From NCBI RefSeq assembly GCF_030068545.1, contig NZ_JASJOR010000033.1, positions 42,075 to 106,074 on the forward strand: a DNA stretch of 64,000 nt, read 5' to 3'. This document shows positions 37,645-47,362 of the stretch, piece by piece. Source of the DNA: Xanthocytophaga flava (GTDB lineage: Bacteria; Bacteroidota; Bacteroidia; Cytophagales; 172606-1). A model generated the notes under the pieces. The model ran no database searches and had not been told where the DNA came from. It was given only the letters and a program-made list of their open reading frames with translations. A program made the translations under genes and the position numbers. Each line of letters starts with the position of its first letter. Position 1 is the first letter of the stretch.

Positions 37645-38850
37645 ATGAAACTTCTATGCAGTGTCTTCACATTTATTATTATCTTCTACTGTCAGATAGC
37701 TGTTAGCCAGCATGTAAAAAATAACGGGACTGATATAAACCCTATCGATACTATCATTAAGAATAAAATGGGTGAATCAGGAATTGTTGGGCTTAGTGCT
37801 GCGATTATCATAGATAAAAAGCTGATATGGATGAAAGGCTATGGCTATGCAGATAAAGATAATAAGGTGCCTTTTACGCCTAATACGATTATGAATATTG
37901 CTTCTATAAGCAAAACCTTTACAGGTGTTTGTTTGCTAAAAGCTGTTGAAGACAAAAAGTTATCTCTTGACGAAGACATAAATACATATCTTCCTTTTAA
38001 AGTTATCAATCCCTTTTTTCCGGATGAAAAGATAACATTGAGGAATCTGGCAACTCATACATCTTCTATTATGGATAGGGAATCTGTATATGACAGTACC
38101 TACCATTATGGAGGGGATTCTCCTGAACCTTTGGGTGAGTTTCTGAGAAGTTATTTTGACCCTACCGGAAAACGTTATACTATGGACAACTTTCTGAATA
38201 AGAAACCCGGTTCATACCGGGAGTATTCAAATATCGCTGCCGGATTAGCTGGCTACATTGTTGAGATTGTAACAGGTAAGAAGTTAAATGAGTATAGCCG
38301 ACAATATATTTTCAAGCCATTAAAGATGGACAATACAGGCTGGTTTTTGTCAGAGGTTAAGTTGGAGAATCACTCAAGATTATACGATAAACAAGGGGAT
38401 ACCCTTAAGACTATTCCGTTGTATGGGTGCACAACCTATCCGGATGGTGGGGTACGCACTTCTGTTTCGGAGCTATCAAGATTTTTTATTGCTTTACTCA
38501 GTGATGGCGAATACAAAGGAAAGCGGATTTTGAAAAAAGAATCTGTTGAAGAGATGCAAAGATATCAGTTCACCGATTCCAATAAACCGGAAAATATAAA
38601 TCCCTCCAAACTGAATTCCGGAATTTTCTGGGCTACTAAACAAAGTGGTACTAAAATCGGACATAGTGGAACAGATCCAGGTGTAAAAACAGAGATGCTT
38701 TCAGATCTTTCAAAAAAAGTAGCAGTAATACTATTTACGAATACCACACTTACTGAAAAAGACATGCTTACGTATTATTATGCCATTTACAATGAACTTT
38801 GTAAGTATGGCATACAATTAAAAGATGCTAAAAGCTCTGCAACTCCATAA
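37645..38850 (+). CDS. Exported serine hydrolase of the beta-lactamase/PBP4 family
   Basis: This 401-aa protein has a signal peptide (residues 1-21, QIAVSQ). It carries the class C beta-lactamase-like triad motifs: SISK (catalytic Ser87, Lys90), 'YREYSN' for the YxN motif, and 'IGHSGTDPG' for the third motif (HSG replacing KTG). The HSG variant is typical of esterase or D-aminopeptidase-like members rather than true antibiotic-hydrolysing enzymes. It should act in the periplasm or outside the cell. The substrate is unknown. It is monocistronic and faces the recombinase gene. Confidence 0.9.
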   Translation: MKLLCSVFTFIIIFYCQIAVSQHVKNNGTDINPIDTIIKNKMGESGIVGLSAAIIIDKKLIWMKGYGYADKDNKVPFTPNTIMNIASISKTFTGVCLLKAVEDKKLSLDEDINTYLPFKVINPFFPDEKITLRNLATHTSSIMDRESVYDSTYHYGGDSPEPLGEFLRSYFDPTGKRYTMDNFLNKKPGSYREYSNIAAGLAGYIVEIVTGKKLNEYSRQYIFKPLKMDNTGWFLSEVKLENHSRLYDKQGDTLKTIPLYGCTTYPDGGVRTSVSELSRFFIALLSDGEYKGKRILKKESVEEMQRYQFTDSNKPENINPSKLNSGIFWATKQSGTKIGHSGTDPGVKTEMLSDLSKKVAVILFTNTTLTEKDMLTYYYAIYNELCKYGIQLKDAKSSATP

Positions 38851-38913
38851 TTTCTCTAATTACGTTATGCAGTAATAAGAGTGGTGTTTTACAAATGAGG
38901 CTGCTGCCTATCT

Positions 38914-39906
38914 CTACAGTCCCAGATTCATGGCTGCGTTATATTTCTTGATATCTTCAATACGGGTATACCGACGTATCATTACCTGGGTTTTATGTTT
39001 GGTTTGTCGCATAATGGAACCATCATCTGCTCCATTTTCTTTCGCAATAGATACGAAAGACGCCCGAAGGGAGTGCGGAGAAAAGCGTTTTCCCAGGTGT
39101 TTCTGGATCACATCATAGATATTATCATCCGGTATTCGTTTCTCTGTAGGATGATCACCTTTGCGAAATGAAACAAACAAGGGACCTGTCTGTCGGTTCA
39201 GCGACTGTATCCATTTCTGAAGTGTACGAATAGGGCAAACGCTAGGATCTGGAGAATAAAAGATAGCTTTTTCTTCATAGTCACCTAACTGATTGGTTTT
39301 ACTTCGTTTCAGTGAAACAATCAGGCAATCTGTACGAAAATCAAGATCTTCAATATTCAGTGACGTCAGTTCAGAACGGCGACAGGCAGAGGCGAACCCA
39401 AGTAGTAAAATGGATTTATCACGAAGGGTAAGTAATACAGAATCGTCCAGCTGGGTAACTACCTGTTTAAAAGCTGCCAGTGTAAAAGCCGGCGCTTGTT
39501 TTTGACGGATTCCTTTCTTCCGTCGGATGCCATACATCAGTGTCCGGAAGGATTTCTGATAGGCCACATACTCATAACCCTTCAATTCATGTAATTTGGC
39601 AATGGCAGAAAGTTTACGTTCGATGGTAGATACTTTTTTCTCTTCAGCCAGAAAAGTTACATAAGCAGCTAGTGTTTCAACCGCCACAGGTAAATGTGTT
39701 ACACCCTGTGATTGGCACCACTGTTCAAATGCTTTGACATCACTCTTATACGCACGTGTCGTATTGGTGGCACCTTCCAAACCAAGCCTGAGATAATCAG
39801 CTGTTTTCTCTGCCCATTCTCCAGAAATATTCTCAAAGCTGTTAATTGTATCAATTACTTTTTGTTCAGAAGTTTTGGTAACAGATATATTTTTTGATTT
39901 TCCCAT
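38914..39906 (-). CDS. Tyrosine recombinase (phage-integrase family)
   Basis: This 330-aa protein has an N-terminal SAM-like core-binding domain (about residues 30-125, 'TTRAYKSDVKAFEQWC') and a C-terminal catalytic domain. The visible active-site set is Arg in 'SACRRSELTSL', 'SPHSLR' (HxxR), 'KHKT' where the second His/Lys motif falls, and the nucleophile Tyr in 'MIRRYTR'. It cuts and rejoins DNA at a specific site. No att-like duplications or prophage genes are nearby. It resembles stand-alone 'site-specific integrases' common in Bacteroidota. Its target is unknown. Confidence 0.88.
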   Translation of the reverse strand: MGKSKNISVTKTSEQKVIDTINSFENISGEWAEKTADYLRLGLEGATNTTRAYKSDVKAFEQWCQSQGVTHLPVAVETLAAYVTFLAEEKKVSTIERKLSAIAKLHELKGYEYVAYQKSFRTLMYGIRRKKGIRQKQAPAFTLAAFKQVVTQLDDSVLLTLRDKSILLLGFASACRRSELTSLNIEDLDFRTDCLIVSLKRSKTNQLGDYEEKAIFYSPDPSVCPIRTLQKWIQSLNRQTGPLFVSFRKGDHPTEKRIPDDNIYDVIQKHLGKRFSPHSLRASFVSIAKENGADDGSIMRQTKHKTQVMIRRYTRIEDIKKYNAAMNLGL

Positions 39907-40056
39907 ATGTCTATTAGTGTATCAGAGCCTGAAATAACGGAAGATAATAATAGTTGATTCATGTTATTTATCAAATGTACTATATGATTTAACTATTTCT
40001 ATGAAGGCTATTTTTAAATTTTCAGAAAGCTCTTGTGTGAAAGCGGTTTGCTTTTG

Positions 40057-41046
40057 TTACTCGGTTGAGGAAAGGCTAGCTCCAAACTTTTTGTTTTTAG
40101 TGTCTAGTACCAGAATATATTTCAGAAAAAGTGCATTGCCTGTCATTCCGCCAATACCCATCTTCTTCATTTGCATAACCTGTGCATTGCTAACACCGTC
40201 CATATAGGTTACAGTATGGAGTGGCAATTTATTTCCAGCTATTTCTATACTGTCTTTTGTAGGTAGGGTATTGGCCGTCAAAATCTTCTCCCATGACTTT
40301 ACCTGATATTGAACTGGTGTGGAGTTGGGAACAGAAAGCGATAAACTTGTTTCTTTATCTGTTAGGAGTGGATAGGCACTTGAACCGGTATCGAAATACA
40401 GAATAGTCTTTTTGTTTTTTAACAGAGCTGGTAACAAAATGCGTTTCCCTACAAAAATAAAATCAGATAAACTAAGGCCTGAAGCAATCGTTGTGGGAAT
40501 ACCATTACCAATAAAAATCTTTTTTGCAGGATAGTCAATTACCAGGGTCTTATTCTCAAAGACGTCAACTCCAATGGTTCCTATAATCTCTATACTATTC
40601 TTTTCTTTCCAGTGGATGGATGTTTTATCAAATTGTCTGATGGTTATTTCTTTTGCCAGTATTTTCTGCCCACCTATTCGAAATGAGAAGTTTGTTAGTT
40701 TATCTGCTGAGTCTTTTATCTGTACAGATTTAGGATATCTGGCCTGTATAGCTTTTAGTTTATTGGTATAAAATAGTGAATAAGGAGAGCCTGAATCAAA
40801 CTGCATATAAAACAATTTATCACAGTGTGGGAGGTGCACAGGAATTAGCAAGGCAGTATAAGATTGTGGCTTTGACTGAAGTGTATCTGTATACCACTGA
40901 AAGTCCATTTGATAATCTTCAGCAGGTAGTATCAGTGTATTGGTAGGTGTTTGGGGTATCTGCTGAGCCAGACATACAGATACAAAGGAGTTTATGAAGT
41001 AAATGATCGTGAGTATACTGGCTCTCAGAAGTATAGTAATTTGCAT
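40057..41046 (-). CDS. Exported aspartyl-protease-like protein (two DTG/DSG motifs)
   Basis: The 329-aa protein has a signal peptide (residues 1-28, VCLAQ). Two copies of the aspartyl protease active-site motif are visible: 'MQFDSGSPYSLF' (about residue 83) and 'LYFDTGSSAYPLL' (about residue 222). This suggests a pepsin-like two-lobed fold or a retropepsin duplication. It is predicted to act outside the cytoplasm. The XRE membrane protein lies 82 nt upstream on the same strand. The start gives a normal signal peptide. The protease role is inferred from the motifs; no substrate is known. Confidence 0.65.
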   Translation of the reverse strand: MQITILLRASILTIIYFINSFVSVCLAQQIPQTPTNTLILPAEDYQMDFQWYTDTLQSKPQSYTALLIPVHLPHCDKLFYMQFDSGSPYSLFYTNKLKAIQARYPKSVQIKDSADKLTNFSFRIGGQKILAKEITIRQFDKTSIHWKEKNSIEIIGTIGVDVFENKTLVIDYPAKKIFIGNGIPTTIASGLSLSDFIFVGKRILLPALLKNKKTILYFDTGSSAYPLLTDKETSLSLSVPNSTPVQYQVKSWEKILTANTLPTKDSIEIAGNKLPLHTVTYMDGVSNAQVMQMKKMGIGGMTGNALFLKYILVLDTKNKKFGASLSSTE

Positions 41047-41128
41047 ATGACTTGATGGTTTATCAGATGCAAAACTACGAAGGAGGCTAATAGACGTCTA
41101 CAGACATTTACACGTCATTTCCACGAAA

Positions 41129-41755
41129 TTAGGCAATAACAGATGTTTTTGAGGAATATGAGGATGCTAAATTAAGTTTTTGTATCCGGAAAATTTGTAC
41201 AAGAATAATAATAGCATTCAGTATATAACAGATGAAAAACGTCCATATAAAATCGAGCACGTAAGGACTGGCTGTGTATTTAACCTGAAGGAAGTTAAAT
41301 AGAAATGTTAGTAAAAGCAGTGCATGAAAAGATATGACCCAATAAATCTGATTGAGAATTACTTTTCTGGCAAAACGAATGATGGCAGGATGTGGCTCCT
41401 TTTGTTTCTTTAAAAGAAATGATGGTACAAGAAAATGTACAAACGGGATAATCAGATAGGCAAAGCAGGAAAGACAAAGTAATCGTAGAAAATGTTTGCT
41501 CTCTTCTATGTTGGAGGAGTCCCCTTCATGCAGATCTTCTATGGGTTTTTGTGCTGGAGAATTGATTTCCAGTAATTCTTCATAGGGTATTTCCAACACA
41601 GTAGCAATGGCTTTTAGCGTGTAATTGCGGGGGATATTTTCGCCACTTTCGATACGCTGAATAGTTCGGGCTGTAACTTTTGTTAAGGAAGATAGCTCTT
41701 CCTGGGTTAGTCCTTTGCTTTTTCGGGCATTACTGATTTTGTGATGTAGGGTCAT
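41129..41755 (-). CDS. XRE-family HTH regulator with membrane domain
   Basis: This 208-aa protein has an N-terminal Cro/CI helix-turn-helix (residues 5-60, 'LTQEELSSLTKVTARTIQRIESGENIPRNYTL') and a C-terminal half with about four hydrophobic segments (residues 93-195), similar to the DUF4870 group. It is probably a membrane-tethered DNA-binding protein. It may be cotranscribed with the aspartyl-protease-like gene 82 nt downstream. Confidence 0.85.
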   Translation of the reverse strand: MTLHHKISNARKSKGLTQEELSSLTKVTARTIQRIESGENIPRNYTLKAIATVLEIPYEELLEINSPAQKPIEDLHEGDSSNIEESKHFLRLLCLSCFAYLIIPFVHFLVPSFLLKKQKEPHPAIIRFARKVILNQIYWVISFHALLLLTFLFNFLQVKYTASPYVLDFIWTFFICYILNAIIILVQIFRIQKLNLASSYSSKTSVIA

Positions 41756-42498
41756 TCTAGGTTTATTTTGTTTCTTTCAGATATAAGTAGAATAGAATTT
41801 TATAATAGATGCTCACAGTTAGTTACTCTCCTATTTTCCATTTCGCTAACTAGGCTTATAAACAAAATAGCCATACTAGAAACATACTAGATATATAACC
41901 AATCGTAAGTGAAATGTTTCTGTTTCTATATGTATCATATTCTTCATGAATAGCCTGGACTGGGAAAGCTCAACTCAGAATCCATATTGACACTAAATTT
42001 ATGTAACTCCCATACCAATCCAAAGCTTACTCCCTAATCTGTTCTTTAAATTGCTCTCTGCTTGAACCCAATGTATTTGTTTGCTGCTGACGCATCTGGT
42101 TCATAAAAATGAACTTAAAAGCTTTTCTCTATTGGTTTCGAAACATGGTCTAGATAGACATTTCGTCTAAATGTGACAACATGTCAGACTGAAAGATCTT
42201 AGCAATCAGGTTGTTACAATATAGAGTCTGATAATTAAATATTATCGGGTTCTATTTATCGCGATTTTCTAAACGTACCAAAGGAATTTGAAAGGCTTGA
42301 GAATCGTGTATTTGAAAACTATCTATACATTGGTTTGCTACAGTCGATTCTGGAGCCTTTCATTTGTGAACTTGTAGCATCTAATTTTTTCAAATTAGAT
42401 GGCTTAGAGAGAAGGGGTTGGTTCAAACGTACTTTCATTGCTGTAAACTTAAAGGAAAACTTATTTCTTCCTGTCCTCCTGAAAAGTTCTTATCCTCA
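41756..42498. other. Long intergenic region, no gene seen
   Basis: About 740 bases upstream of a repeat element. Short open frames here lack protein character. The right part (from about 42470) runs into the dispersed repeat at 42499. Confidence 0.4.
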
Positions 42499-42612
42499 CT
42501 GTCCTTCTGTAAGAATCTTGTGACAAATAGAGCTGCGTTTGGTTTATGAGAGCGAAATATACTCCAGTTGGAAAGGCCGCCGGTCTTGCGACGAGTTCCT
42601 TAAGGAGGACAG
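42499..42612. repeat. MITE-like inverted-repeat element, copy 1
   Basis: About 114 bp bounded by imperfect inverted ends (CTGTCCTTCTGTAAGAATCT at the left, TTCCTTAAGGAGGACAG at the right), with an internal 'GACAAATAGAG' and 'AAAGGCCGC.GGTCTTG'. A second copy of the same size and layout lies at 61432-61544. It has no coding capacity. Confidence 0.65.
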
Positions 42613-42720
42613 AGAGGTTGTTTTCTTAGCAGAAGGACAAAAAAGAGAAAAAAGTTAGGACCACATTGAACGGACATTCGAATTAAATCGAATGTAATGA
42701 ACAATCTATCTAATATAAAA

Positions 42721-42752
42721 CAAAGCCTACACTTCTAAAAGTATAGGCTTTG
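42721..42752 (-). terminator. Terminator of the mannose operon
   Basis: Stem CAAAGCCTACACTT / AAGTATAGGCTTTG (one mismatch) with a 4-nt loop, about 50 nt after the stop of the last gene (42803). It marks the end of the leftward operon. Confidence 0.8.
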
Positions 42753-42802
42753 CTTACGATTTCAATCAAAATCACATCAAAAGTCTCAAATGACTCATTC
42801 TA

Positions 42803-44113
42803 CTACTGTTTCTCTGTAACTTTTTGTTGCTCAGCCCACTCTTCCAATAGTGTGATTGCCTTATACAATACACCTGCTGATCCGCGGAAGGTGCCTGAAC
42901 CCTCGGGTTTGTTTTGAGGAGTATACCATTCATAAAAGCCCTTATTTTTGACGGCCCTGTCAGCCATAGGTTTTAGCTGTTGTACTGCCTCTTCAATAAA
43001 TCCATAGCGCACCAGTTGCTGAATCATTCTACCTCCAAACCAGTCCCAGTCGCCTCCGTTCTGATAGCCATAGGGATACATTCCTTTGTTTTTGAAATAC
43101 CCTTGCGGATAGGGAGGATAGATTGTAAGTCCGATGGTTTTCGCTCCACTGGCTTTTACGTTTTCGATCATGTGTTGAAGGGAAGCTTTGATTTCATCTT
43201 TGGATAGCAGGTCGGCTTCTATCGCAATAGCTGTTCCTCCATGATAGTAAATACTATCTTCATTAAACTCTTTCGGAAATGGGGAGGACGTGAGATAAAT
43301 ATGTGGTTTGAATTTTTGCTTCTTCGCATCCCAGAGATGTTTCCTGCAGTTAGCTGCGATAGACTGACGGACAGTTTTCCAGCGTTGTTGTTTTTGTGGT
43401 AACAGGTGAATCAGATTGTCCAGGGCAATGATAAACATGGCATTGTCATAGATGTCAAGGGTATAGTGAGTCTGATCGGTAATAAATACACCCCAGTCAT
43501 GTTCCGGTTGCACATCGCCCCAGTCCACTGTAGTGGCTCCATACAAAAGTCCATGTGTTGTATCCAGGCGGTGAGTCAGAAGATAATCCATCGCTGCTTC
43601 CAACCGGTCTGCAACGGTTTTGTCTCCAATTTTTGCAGTAAGAAACGTAGTATCTTTGGTAACGGTTATGAATTTATATACAGCCTGAACCAGCGAAGAT
43701 TCCTGATCGGTCTCTACCGTATTTTTATGTCCGGCATAACGGGGTTCCAGATCGGAATAGATATAATCGTAGCCTCCTGCTGCTTTTTGTCTTGGAATGA
43801 ATCCATCTACGATATTGCCATCTTTGCCCTGAAGCCGGAAAAACACTTCCAGATTTTCACGCAAAGCCTGTTGAGGGGATACTTTTGCGGATAGCTCAAT
43901 AAAGGTGTTGTAGTCCCGTATCCACACCTCTCCATATCCGTCTCCGGCATTGAATCCGGTTTTGACTATATCCAGCGACTGCTTTTTCACTGTCGCATAC
44001 GATGGATTGGCTAGGATGGAATCTGCAAGGGAATGAGTTGGAGATTGCTTTGATTGGCACGAACTAAGCAATCCAATCCCAATAAGAACCAGTAATAATA
44101 TATTTTTAGACAT
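42803..44113 (-). CDS. Six-hairpin-glycosidase-like lipoprotein
   Basis: This 436-aa protein has a lipoprotein signal (LLSSCQSKQ, Cys about residue 19). The mature part has the pattern of an alpha/alpha-toroid glycoside hydrolase, with conserved-looking acidic/aromatic segments 'YGEVWIRDYNTFIE', 'VETDQESSLVQAVYKF', 'DVQPEHDWGVF' and 'YPYGYQNGGDWDWFGGRM'. Related folds include GH63/GH125-like alpha-glycosidases, but I cannot fix the family. It is the last gene of the mannose operon, 23 nt after GH92, so it probably trims the same mannoside at the cell surface or in the periplasm. The specific activity is inference. Confidence 0.65.
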   Translation of the reverse strand: MSKNILLLVLIGIGLLSSCQSKQSPTHSLADSILANPSYATVKKQSLDIVKTGFNAGDGYGEVWIRDYNTFIELSAKVSPQQALRENLEVFFRLQGKDGNIVDGFIPRQKAAGGYDYIYSDLEPRYAGHKNTVETDQESSLVQAVYKFITVTKDTTFLTAKIGDKTVADRLEAAMDYLLTHRLDTTHGLLYGATTVDWGDVQPEHDWGVFITDQTHYTLDIYDNAMFIIALDNLIHLLPQKQQRWKTVRQSIAANCRKHLWDAKKQKFKPHIYLTSSPFPKEFNEDSIYYHGGTAIAIEADLLSKDEIKASLQHMIENVKASGAKTIGLTIYPPYPQGYFKNKGMYPYGYQNGGDWDWFGGRMIQQLVRYGFIEEAVQQLKPMADRAVKNKGFYEWYTPQNKPEGSGTFRGSAGVLYKAITLLEEWAEQQKVTEKQ

Positions 44114-44136
44114 AAGAATGTAAAGAGTAGTTAAAA

Positions 44137-47100
44137 TTATTCAGCAACTGGCGGTGGTATAATGCCCCAGCTTTTATTGGGTTGTGGTCCCATTTCCAGT
44201 ACCAGGCTTCCTCCTTTGAGGAGTTCACTGGCTGGAAACCAGCAGGCGTTTAGTTCTTTGCCATTCAGTACAGCTTTTTGAACAAACTTGTTGGTTCGGG
44301 ACGCATTGTGTGCTTCAATGGTAAACGATTTTCCCCGGCCATACTGACTGCCTAAGTCAATCACTACTTTGGAATAGAGAGGGCTGCCAATTTCATAGAT
44401 AGGATCAATCCGGCAACCACCATCTGTCTGGAACAATCCCAGTGCAGCCATGATAAACCAGGCGCTCATCTGACCCTGATCCTCATCTCCCAGATAGGCA
44501 TTGGAAACTCCTGATCCATAATAACGATCTATTATAGAACGGCTCCACTGTTGGGTAAGCCACGGTTGTTTTACCCAGTTAAACAAAAACGCAAAATGCA
44601 TCGACTGCTGATTGCCTTGTATAACCGGATAGTCCCAGTACTGATCTCCAGGTGCATTAAACCGGAGCTTTTCACTTTCTGTAAAGCCCCAGTTGAGCCT
44701 TTTGATAAATTCGTCCTGTCCGATGATCTTAGCCAGTGCAGGCACATTCTGAGGAACAAAGAACGTGAGCTGCCATGCATTGCCTTCGACGTAATGCTCA
44801 TTTGCGCCAGATTTAAAGGGATCAAAGTTTGCCTGCCAGTTACCATCCGAACCTCTCAGGTGGGCATACCCTGTTTTGGGATTGATGGCATTTTGCCACC
44901 AGCTGGCGCGATCTGAAAACTGCTTATAGGGAGCTTGCTGACCGAGTGATTTGGCAAATTGTGCCACACAATAGTCATCAAAGGCGTATTCCAGTGAGTT
45001 TGAAAAACGTCCCTTATCGTAGGGAACAAACTTGTGGGTAAGATAGGGTTGCAGGTCTGCATTACCAGCTAACCCGTTTCCTACCTTTTCAGGCAGGGTA
45101 GTTTGCGTTTTAATGGTTGCAGCCAACGCCTTATTAACATCATAGTCCCGAATACCCATCTGGTAGGCACTGACCACAAGTGGAATTTCGTGTTCGGCAA
45201 CCATCACCGGAATATATTCCATTCCTGCAGGTCCTTTCGCCAGCCAACCATTGGCATCGTACATTGCCAGCTGGGATTTAACCCATCGGGATGACCATTC
45301 CGGGGTAACCAGATTCCAGAACTGGTTCAGGTTCCAGAATGTATTCCAGAAGGCATCACAACCCAAGGCTACATCTTTTGGATTGGAAAACTGGCGAACT
45401 TTCTCTGTTGCATCTACCCACTGGCCATTGACATCACTCCAGGTATTGCGGCTACAGAGAGCACGATACATATTGGTATAAAACCGAACCTTTTCTCTTC
45501 TGTCGCTGGTGCTGATCTGAAGACGGGATAACAGTTCATTCCAGGTTTTCACCTGAGCCTGACGCACTGCATTAAAGTCCCATCCAAATGGCTTGACTAC
45601 CTCGGTTTCCAGATTGAGCCGGGCATTTTCCAGGCTGACCAGTGAAAGAGCCGAACGAACCTGTACAACTTTGTTTTGCTCGGTGTCAAATTCGGCATAA
45701 GCTCCTGCATGGGCAGGTTTTATGCGATGGATCTGATTGGTGTTTTGTATCGAATCATTGATCCATGTACCTAGTTGTCGTATCGGTTGATCAAACTCAA
45801 TGACAAAATAAATGGTATACTCCTGATCCACTCCTCCAGACCAGGCATCAGGTGTTTTCTGCTTGCTGAATCCTTCTAGGGTGTGATCATTTTTCTGTTT
45901 CACTTCCAGTTCTTCAATATGATAGGTATACTCAGCCGGAATCTGAAAGTCGACCATCACCCGAGAATCTTTCCGGTTAGGGAAGGTATAGCGCTGAAAT
46001 CCGCAACGAGTTGTAGCGGTTAGTTCGGCCTGAATGTCATAATCAGTCAGATGAACTTTGTAATAACCCAAAGGGGCTTGTTCGGATGCTTTATCCATAC
46101 GGGATCGATAGCCTTGTCCCGGATGTTGGGGATCGCCTACCTGTGTTTTGAGCGGACCATTGACTGGCATAATGCCAATAGCTGCCATTGTCCATTCATG
46201 AATGTGGCTAAACGAGCCAATGCTTTCAATGCTCGGGTCATAGCCTGCCTGCCATCCGGCGGGTTGATTATCAGGACTGAGCTTTACCATGCTGAAAGGC
46301 ATCCAGGGGCCGGGAGCTATCATCCAGCGGGAATGGGCTGATCCCATCTGTGTGTCAACATAGTCTGCCGGAGTGATTAGGAGTTGTGCTGAACGTGCTA
46401 CTTTACCTTTTAGTAGTGTTTTGCCATCCAGCTTTATTTCATACTCACTTTGTTTGTTTTGTGTCACCGCAGGCATAGGTGCTTCCAGTTGGTAACGTCC
46501 TGTCTCAATGGTCTCTTCCTGTATTTTTACCTTATCCAGCCATACACTCAGACGGGGTTTGCCTGACAGATGTTCCAGATCTATCAGCAGAGGCTGATGT
46601 GGTTTGCCGTCTTTTTCAATCTGATAGGCGGCAGGTTGTATCGTGCGGACAAACACCTGAGAGGGTTGGGTTATCTTTACATTTTGTGGCCCTTCCAGTC
46701 GTATCTGGTCAAACAATAACCAGGAGCCTTGCAGAATGGCTAAGGTGATTTCGTTGCCTGATTGAAGCCATTCGGTACGAAAAGGTACTTCCAGTGTATA
46801 TTTTTTTGCACGAACCAGATTGCCTGTCAAGGAGGAATCCCCACCACCAGCAGGAAGCTGATATGTAGTAGCATGCCCATTGATACTAACCTTGAAAAGG
46901 GGAGGATTAGTAGCTGCATTGTCAAGCAGATTCAGAATCAGTTTCCAGTTACCAGTAGCAGGCTTCTGGTCGATCCCAAACAGAATACTAAGTTGCTGAT
47001 ACCGCACACCGGAAGTAGGACCTGTGCCACCCCATGCATCTGCCGGACCAGGCAGCGCATAGGGCCAGTCAGTAGCAGGAGAGGAGCGACCAATCAGATA

Positions 47101-47307
47101 GTAACGGTCTTCCCATCCAAAATCCTGGTTGAGAAATTGACTGAAACGGGAGGGTGCCAGCGCAAACTCAGTTCCCTTGCCATCCTGAGAGCCAATCTGC
47201 CAGATTACATGGGACTGTCCCCACACGTTCAGTAGTGGAAGGCAGAGAAATATCAGATAAAAAAGCCATTTCCTTCTGGCATACGAGAAGTGTTCAGCTA
47301 TAGTCAT
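44137..47307 (-). CDS. GH92-family exo-alpha-mannosidase
   Basis: This 1056-aa exported enzyme has a signal peptide (residues 1-31, NVWGQ). A ~200-residue N-terminal beta-sandwich resembles the C-terminal carbohydrate-binding part of rhamnogalacturonan lyases. A middle galactose-binding-like domain and the GH92 (alpha/alpha)6 catalytic domain follow, with 'SHIHEWTMAAIGIMP' and the hallmark 'LGDEDQGQMSAWFIMAALG' near residue 920. GH92 enzymes are Ca2+-dependent alpha-mannosidases acting on N-glycans or mannans. Neighbouring mannose-6-phosphate isomerase and sugar kinase fit mannose release and use. No SusCD pair is present in the window. The lyase-like N-terminal extension is unusual for GH92. 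Confidence 0.88.
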   Translation of the reverse strand: MTIAEHFSYARRKWLFYLIFLCLPLLNVWGQSHVIWQIGSQDGKGTEFALAPSRFSQFLNQDFGWEDRYYLIGRSSPATDWPYALPGPADAWGGTGPTSGVRYQQLSILFGIDQKPATGNWKLILNLLDNAATNPPLFKVSINGHATTYQLPAGGGDSSLTGNLVRAKKYTLEVPFRTEWLQSGNEITLAILQGSWLLFDQIRLEGPQNVKITQPSQVFVRTIQPAAYQIEKDGKPHQPLLIDLEHLSGKPRLSVWLDKVKIQEETIETGRYQLEAPMPAVTQNKQSEYEIKLDGKTLLKGKVARSAQLLITPADYVDTQMGSAHSRWMIAPGPWMPFSMVKLSPDNQPAGWQAGYDPSIESIGSFSHIHEWTMAAIGIMPVNGPLKTQVGDPQHPGQGYRSRMDKASEQAPLGYYKVHLTDYDIQAELTATTRCGFQRYTFPNRKDSRVMVDFQIPAEYTYHIEELEVKQKNDHTLEGFSKQKTPDAWSGGVDQEYTIYFVIEFDQPIRQLGTWINDSIQNTNQIHRIKPAHAGAYAEFDTEQNKVVQVRSALSLVSLENARLNLETEVVKPFGWDFNAVRQAQVKTWNELLSRLQISTSDRREKVRFYTNMYRALCSRNTWSDVNGQWVDATEKVRQFSNPKDVALGCDAFWNTFWNLNQFWNLVTPEWSSRWVKSQLAMYDANGWLAKGPAGMEYIPVMVAEHEIPLVVSAYQMGIRDYDVNKALAATIKTQTTLPEKVGNGLAGNADLQPYLTHKFVPYDKGRFSNSLEYAFDDYCVAQFAKSLGQQAPYKQFSDRASWWQNAINPKTGYAHLRGSDGNWQANFDPFKSGANEHYVEGNAWQLTFFVPQNVPALAKIIGQDEFIKRLNWGFTESEKLRFNAPGDQYWDYPVIQGNQQSMHFAFLFNWVKQPWLTQQWSRSIIDRYYGSGVSNAYLGDEDQGQMSAWFIMAALGLFQTDGGCRIDPIYEIGSPLYSKVVIDLGSQYGRGKSFTIEAHNASRTNKFVQKAVLNGKELNACWFPASELLKGGSLVLEMGPQPNKSWGIIPPPVAE

Positions 47308-47362
47308 TGTGGTTAATGAGTGGTAACAGATGGATGATAGTTTTCTCAGAGAAACTTACGTT

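Noticed and set aside
38914..39906. Tyrosine recombinase as the enzyme that shuffles the toxin tips
   Set aside because: It is 21 kb away and no short site-specific sequences flank the cassettes; long homology suffices to explain exchange, so the link is not supported.
42335..42523. 62-codon plus-strand frame in the intergenic region
   Set aside because: It runs into the MITE-like repeat and shows no conserved protein pattern.
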